Positions 29,651 to 32,601 of a DNA stretch of 32,601 bases are shown piece by piece. The notes under the pieces are model-generated. The model searched no databases. It worked only from the letters and a program-made list of their open reading frames with translations, and was not told the origin of the DNA. The position numbers were made by a program, and so were the translations under genes. The stretch spans positions 1-32,601 of the forward strand of contig JAJDTX010000173.1 of assembly GCA_022826925.1 (NCBI GenBank), read 5' to 3'. The stretch comes from Bryobacterales bacterium. GTDB lineage: Bacteria; Acidobacteriota; Terriglobia; Bryobacterales; UBA6623. Position 1 is the stretch's first letter. Each line of letters opens with the position of its first letter.

Positions 29651-31522
29651 CTAGCCGAAGATTCTATAGGCCGCGAATCCTGTCGAGTACGCCAGCACCA
29701 GCATGTAGGCGAACTGTATCGCCGGCCATGTCCATCCGCCGGTCTCGCGGCGGACGATGGCCACGGTCGACATGCACTGCATCGCGAAGGCGAAGTACAT
29801 TAGCAGCGCGATAGCGCCCCCGAACGACAACTCTGCCTGGAGGGCTTGCTGAAGGGCCGGGGAGCCCTCGTCGGACTCCATGCCGTAGATCGTTCCCAAC
29901 GTGCCGACGATGACCTCGCGAGCCGCCAGCGACGTGATCAGGCCAATGCCGATCTTCCAGTTCAGGCCAAGCGGCTCCACCAGCGGTTCGATGGTCCTGC
30001 CGATCGACCCCGCCAAGCTTTCCCCGATCGGCGGCGGCTCGCCATTTTGGTACGGCACGCTGGCCAAGAACCACAGCACGATCGTGGTGACCAAGATCAC
30101 GGTACCGGCGCGGCGCAGGAAGATCTTCGAGCGGTCGACCAGGCGGAAAGTCAGCGAGCGGATCGTTGGCCAGCGGTACGCGGGCAGCTGCAACACGAAG
30201 GGCGCGGGCTTGCTCTTCAGCACGGCGGACTTAAGCAGCCAAGCGGTACCGCAGGCCGCGAAAAAGCCCGCCGCATACAACCCCAGAAGAACAGCGGCGC
30301 GCGTGCCGAGGAAAGGGCCGATGAGCGGCCGTTCTGGGATGAAGGCGGCGATCAGCAAGGCGTACACCGGCAGCCGGGCCGAGCAGGTCGTGAGCGGGGC
30401 GATCAGCAGAGTGGCCAGTCGGTCGCGTTGGTTCTCGATCGTGCGCGCTGCCATGACCGCCGGGATCGCGCAGGCGTATGACGACAGCAATGGGATGAAC
30501 GAGCGTCCCTCGAGCCCGACCGCCCGCATGGATCTGTCGGCGATCACGGCCGCTCGCGCCAAGTAGCCGGAGTCCTCCAAGAGCCCGATGAACAGGAACA
30601 GGATCAAGATCTGCGGCAGGAACACCACCACCGAGCCGACGCCGCCCCAAACGCCGTCGAGCAGCAGTCCCTTGAGCATGGAGTCGGGCAGCAGGGCTCC
30701 GATCCATCCGGCGGACACGCCGATGGCGCTCTCGACTGCGTCCATGATTGGCACAGCCAGCGTGAAGATGCTCTGGAAGACAGCGATCACCACCGCGAGA
30801 AAGATCAACGGGCCGCCGACCGGGTGCAGGAAGATGCGGTCCAGCCGACGGCCCCAAAGTGAGGGTTCGGGCGCGTGGTAGCTGCTCCGGGCTGCAACCG
30901 AATGCGCCCATTGCCGCTCGGCGGGTATGTTGTTGATTACCGGGAGCTCGACCTTGCCCGCGGGAGCGAAGCTGCCCCGCAAGAACCGCACCACCTCTTC
31001 CATCCCGGCACCCGTCACGGCGCTAGCCAGGACTACCGGAGCGCCAATCTGCGCCGACACCGCTTTGGTGTCGACACTGCCGCCGCGCGCCTCCAGCTCG
31101 TCGGCCATGTTGAGAACCACCAGAGTGGGCAGGCCCAAGCCGAGGATCCCCGGCACCATCCGTAGATGGGCCTGCAGGTTGGTCGAATCCAGAAGTAGGA
31201 TCGCCGCCGCGGGACGCGGCAGCGTATCGCTCTGGCCGCGCAGAATCTCGACGCAGACGCGCTCGTCCTCCGAGCGCGGGTGCAGGCCAACAATGCCCGG
31301 CAGGTCGATCAGGTCCACCTGCCCTCCGTCTTCCAGCCTGAGGCTGCCCAAGCGCTTCTCGACGGTAATGCCGGGATAGTTCGCGACCTTCTGGCGCAGG
31401 CCGGTAAGGCGGTTGAAGAAACTGGACTTGCCCACGTTAGGCGGGCCGCAGATGGCAACCACCCGGTTCTCGCTAGGCGAGCCGTGCCGCGTCGCGGTCC
31501 CGGGCTCAACCGCCGTCGGCAT
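29651..31522 (-). CDS. feoB: ferrous iron transporter B
   Basis: Inner-membrane Fe(II) permease with a cytoplasmic G-protein domain, 623 residues. G motifs: G1 GPPNVGKS (26-33), the G2 region NYPGITVEKR (49-58), G3 DLPG (73-76) and G4 NMAD (138-141). The C-terminal half has two Gate-type membrane regions, and the end matches the family (QCMSTVAIVRRETGGWTWP). It is shorter than the about 770 residues of the Escherichia coli protein, mainly in the cytoplasmic spacer, as in many bacteria. The ATG at 31522 overlaps feoA by 17 nt, so translation is coupled. Confidence 0.96.
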   Translation of the reverse strand: MPTAVEPGTATRHGSPSENRVVAICGPPNVGKSSFFNRLTGLRQKVANYPGITVEKRLGSLRLEDGGQVDLIDLPGIVGLHPRSEDERVCVEILRGQSDTLPRPAAAILLLDSTNLQAHLRMVPGILGLGLPTLVVLNMADELEARGGSVDTKAVSAQIGAPVVLASAVTGAGMEEVVRFLRGSFAPAGKVELPVINNIPAERQWAHSVAARSSYHAPEPSLWGRRLDRIFLHPVGGPLIFLAVVIAVFQSIFTLAVPIMDAVESAIGVSAGWIGALLPDSMLKGLLLDGVWGGVGSVVVFLPQILILFLFIGLLEDSGYLARAAVIADRSMRAVGLEGRSFIPLLSSYACAIPAVMAARTIENQRDRLATLLIAPLTTCSARLPVYALLIAAFIPERPLIGPFLGTRAAVLLGLYAAGFFAACGTAWLLKSAVLKSKPAPFVLQLPAYRWPTIRSLTFRLVDRSKIFLRRAGTVILVTTIVLWFLASVPYQNGEPPPIGESLAGSIGRTIEPLVEPLGLNWKIGIGLITSLAAREVIVGTLGTIYGMESDEGSPALQQALQAELSFGGAIALLMYFAFAMQCMSTVAIVRRETGGWTWPAIQFAYMLVLAYSTGFAAYRIFG

Positions 31523-31781
31523 CGGGGTTCCTCCCAGCGTCGCTGGCCTGGAGCGTGATCCGGGCCGCGGTCTCTTTGCGCAAAGCGACCTGCGTGCCCT
31601 CGACTTGGAAGATGGCTAGGTCGCCCAGAGGCACCACGCGCTGGCAGGACACCGAGGATCCTGGTATGAAGCCCAGCTCCATCAGCCGGACGCGGTCCGC
31701 TTCCTCGAAGTCGAGTGCAGCGATTACGGCCGTGACGCCGGGGGACAGACGATCGAGGCTATCCGATTCGGTGTCAGGCAT
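31506..31781 (-). CDS. feoA: FeoA family protein
   Basis: 91-residue SH3-like cytoplasmic protein that assists FeoB. The core LMELGFIPGSSVSCQRVVPL and LAIFQVEGTQVALRKETAARI are typical. ATG 31781 is favoured by GGGAG with 6-nt spacing; the open frame to 31886 is not protein-like. It is first in the feoAB operon and overlaps feoB. No clear Fur box was seen. Confidence 0.93.
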   Translation of the reverse strand: MPDTESDSLDRLSPGVTAVIAALDFEEADRVRLMELGFIPGSSVSCQRVVPLGDLAIFQVEGTQVALRKETAARITLQASDAGRNPDADGG

Positions 31782-31797
31782 GGCGGGCTCCCTGCCT

Positions 31798-31826
31798 ATC
31801 GTAGCCGCAGCGCAGTCGAAGGTCGA
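31798..31826 (-). promoter_or_regulatory. feoAB promoter
   Basis: Minus-strand TCGACC (31826 down to 31821), a 17-bp spacer and TACGAT (31803 down to 31798), followed by 16 nt that include the feoA Shine-Dalgarno. The -35 matches TTGACA at 4 of 6 positions. Confidence 0.4.
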
Positions 31827-32043
31827 AATGGCCGCGCGCGGTCGGCCGATCCCACACAAGCCAAGCCCCATCAACGGCTCGCGCACCGAAGCGGCGGAAC
31901 GAGTGACACGTATCAGCTTGCATCCTCCGCACGGTCAGCGACTTCCCTGTTTCGGTACGGATCCCAGAGGCGACTGCGCGGGGGCGCAAGGAAGAGAAGC
32001 CATCCTTCCCCGAAGTCGATCTCGAGCTTCCCCAGAACGGGTA

Positions 32044-32071
32044 GAAGCGCGAATCCGCCGATTCGCGCTTC
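32044..32071 (-). terminator. perfect 11-bp hairpin after the Cache-domain gene
   Basis: GAAGCGCGAAT (32044-32054) and ATTCGCGCTTC (32061-32071) are exact reverse complements separated by 6 nt, starting 5 bp after the stop of the Cache-domain gene. No T-tract follows on the minus strand, so it may be a terminator or an RNA-stabilising 3' end. Confidence 0.5.
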
Positions 32072-32076
32072 GGAAG

Positions 32077-32601
32077 CTAGGGGTTGTAGCCGGAACTGAC
32101 GAGCAGCGGAACTCCCTGCGCCCGCACGAGCTTGACGAACACCGCCTTGGGCTGGAGCTCGCCCGTCGCGGGATTCTCGAAGCTGTAGTACCAGAACGAC
32201 TCCCCGAACAATGCAGCGGCTTCGATCGCGTCCCTGCCGTCGAACAACACTTCCGGGATCCGCCCCGATGTCGCGAAACTGGCCGGGTTGCCGCTGAATT
32301 CGACAACGCCCGTCTCGACGTTGACGCCGGATACGTAGATCGGGCCGTGCTTCCAGCGCGGGTCGCTGGACAATACCGGGCCGGCGAAATACCCCGAAGA
32401 CTCCACTTCCATCGCCGCGCAGCGCACGAATTCCTGCAGCCGCTGGTCGCCCGGGTGGGCCGCCAGGTCCGCCGCGTTGACCTCGCTCGGGTCGCAGTTG
32501 CCCGGAAAGTCCCGCGCGTAGATCCCGGCCCCGATCGCCGCCCGCTCCCCGTTCCACTCGATCTCCATCACGTACGAGCTCTTCGGCTGGCTGCGCCCGA
32601 T
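32077..32601 (-). CDS. Cache-domain protein, 5' end beyond the window
   Basis: The frame stays open to the right edge, so the true start lies outside; an internal GTG at 32571 and ATG at 32568 are not reliable starts. The visible about 174 residues resemble a single Cache (dCache/sCache-like) sensor domain: DPRWKHGPIYVSGVNVETG, NPASFATSG, WYYSFENPATGELQPKAVFV and a final LLVSSGYNP. The protein stops right after the domain, with no methyl-accepting, kinase or cyclase output behind it, so it is a stand-alone or C-terminal Cache protein. Likely a secreted small-molecule binder; ligand unknown. Confidence 0.6.
   Translation of the reverse strand: MGRSQPKSSYVMEIEWNGERAAIGAGIYARDFPGNCDPSEVNAADLAAHPGDQRLQEFVRCAAMEVESSGYFAGPVLSSDPRWKHGPIYVSGVNVETGVVEFSGNPASFATSGRIPEVLFDGRDAIEAAALFGESFWYYSFENPATGELQPKAVFVKLVRAQGVPLLVSSGYNP

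Noticed and set aside
1..32601. CRISPR arrays, rRNA, prophage or known defence genes
   Set aside because: No regularly spaced short repeats, rRNA motifs or phage structural proteins were found. The only repeats are the protein-coding NHL units.

Overview
The window is high-GC bacterial chromosome, most likely from the Acidobacteriota, order Bryobacterales (Solibacter relatives). The main evidence is two large NHL-repeat proteins that end in the C-terminal domain typical of Solibacter genomes (TIGR03437 type). Supporting evidence is the mix of DUF1549/DUF1553 cytochrome-like and DUF1501 proteins, Tat-exported sulfatase and enolase-superfamily enzymes, a ThuA-like protein, and a decayed Oar-like TonB receptor. 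No phage, CRISPR array, rRNA or tRNA was found.

Layout. 1-2641 (+): trpS followed by an MFS exporter. 2918-10115 (-): a Tat-exported enolase-superfamily enzyme and two tandem NHL-repeat paralogs coupled by a GTGA overlap. 10116-10675: remnant of an IS1380-type transposase. 10676-15378 (+): DUF1549/DUF1553 protein and DUF1501 protein. 15379-15860: gene-poor, with a possible decayed HTH gene. 15861-20470 (-): tight five-gene run of ornithine cyclodeaminase-like protein, alpha/beta hydrolase, coaD, aspartate aminotransferase and manA. 20541-21557 (+): secreted ThuA-like protein. 21656-22624 (-): secreted protein of probable mutarotase-like fold. 22936-23133 (+): rpsU with a TTG start and its own terminator. 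23224-24465 (-): a second enolase-superfamily sugar-acid dehydratase. 24587-25132 (+): secreted DUF6624-like protein. 25163-25996 (-): prmC. 26054-26199 (-): decayed vapBC remnant. 26487-28019 (-): sulfatase, preceded on the same strand by a TonB-receptor pseudogene (28103-28740). 28914-29391 (+): an intact RelB/RelE-type toxin-antitoxin pair. 29651-31781 (-): feoA and feoB. 32077-32601 (-): a Cache-domain protein cut by the window edge.

How the genes fit together. Housekeeping genes (trpS, coaD, rpsU, prmC) lie among exported catabolic enzymes (sulfatase, two acid-sugar dehydratase relatives, ThuA-like, mutarotase-like, hydrolase, DUF1549/DUF1501), as expected for a heterotroph degrading complex and possibly sulfated polysaccharides. 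FeoAB provides Fe(II) uptake. Intergenic regions contain much decayed mobile or toxin-antitoxin material.

The most unusual pattern is in the promoters. Several genes that are not translationally coupled lack a Shine-Dalgarno sequence and instead have a TANNNT -10-like hexamer 6-10 nt before the start codon, which predicts leaderless or nearly leaderless mRNAs. Other genes in the same window (trpS, sulfatase, feoA, the antitoxin, the second dehydratase) have clear Shine-Dalgarno sites. I did not find a convincing new defence or biosynthetic system.
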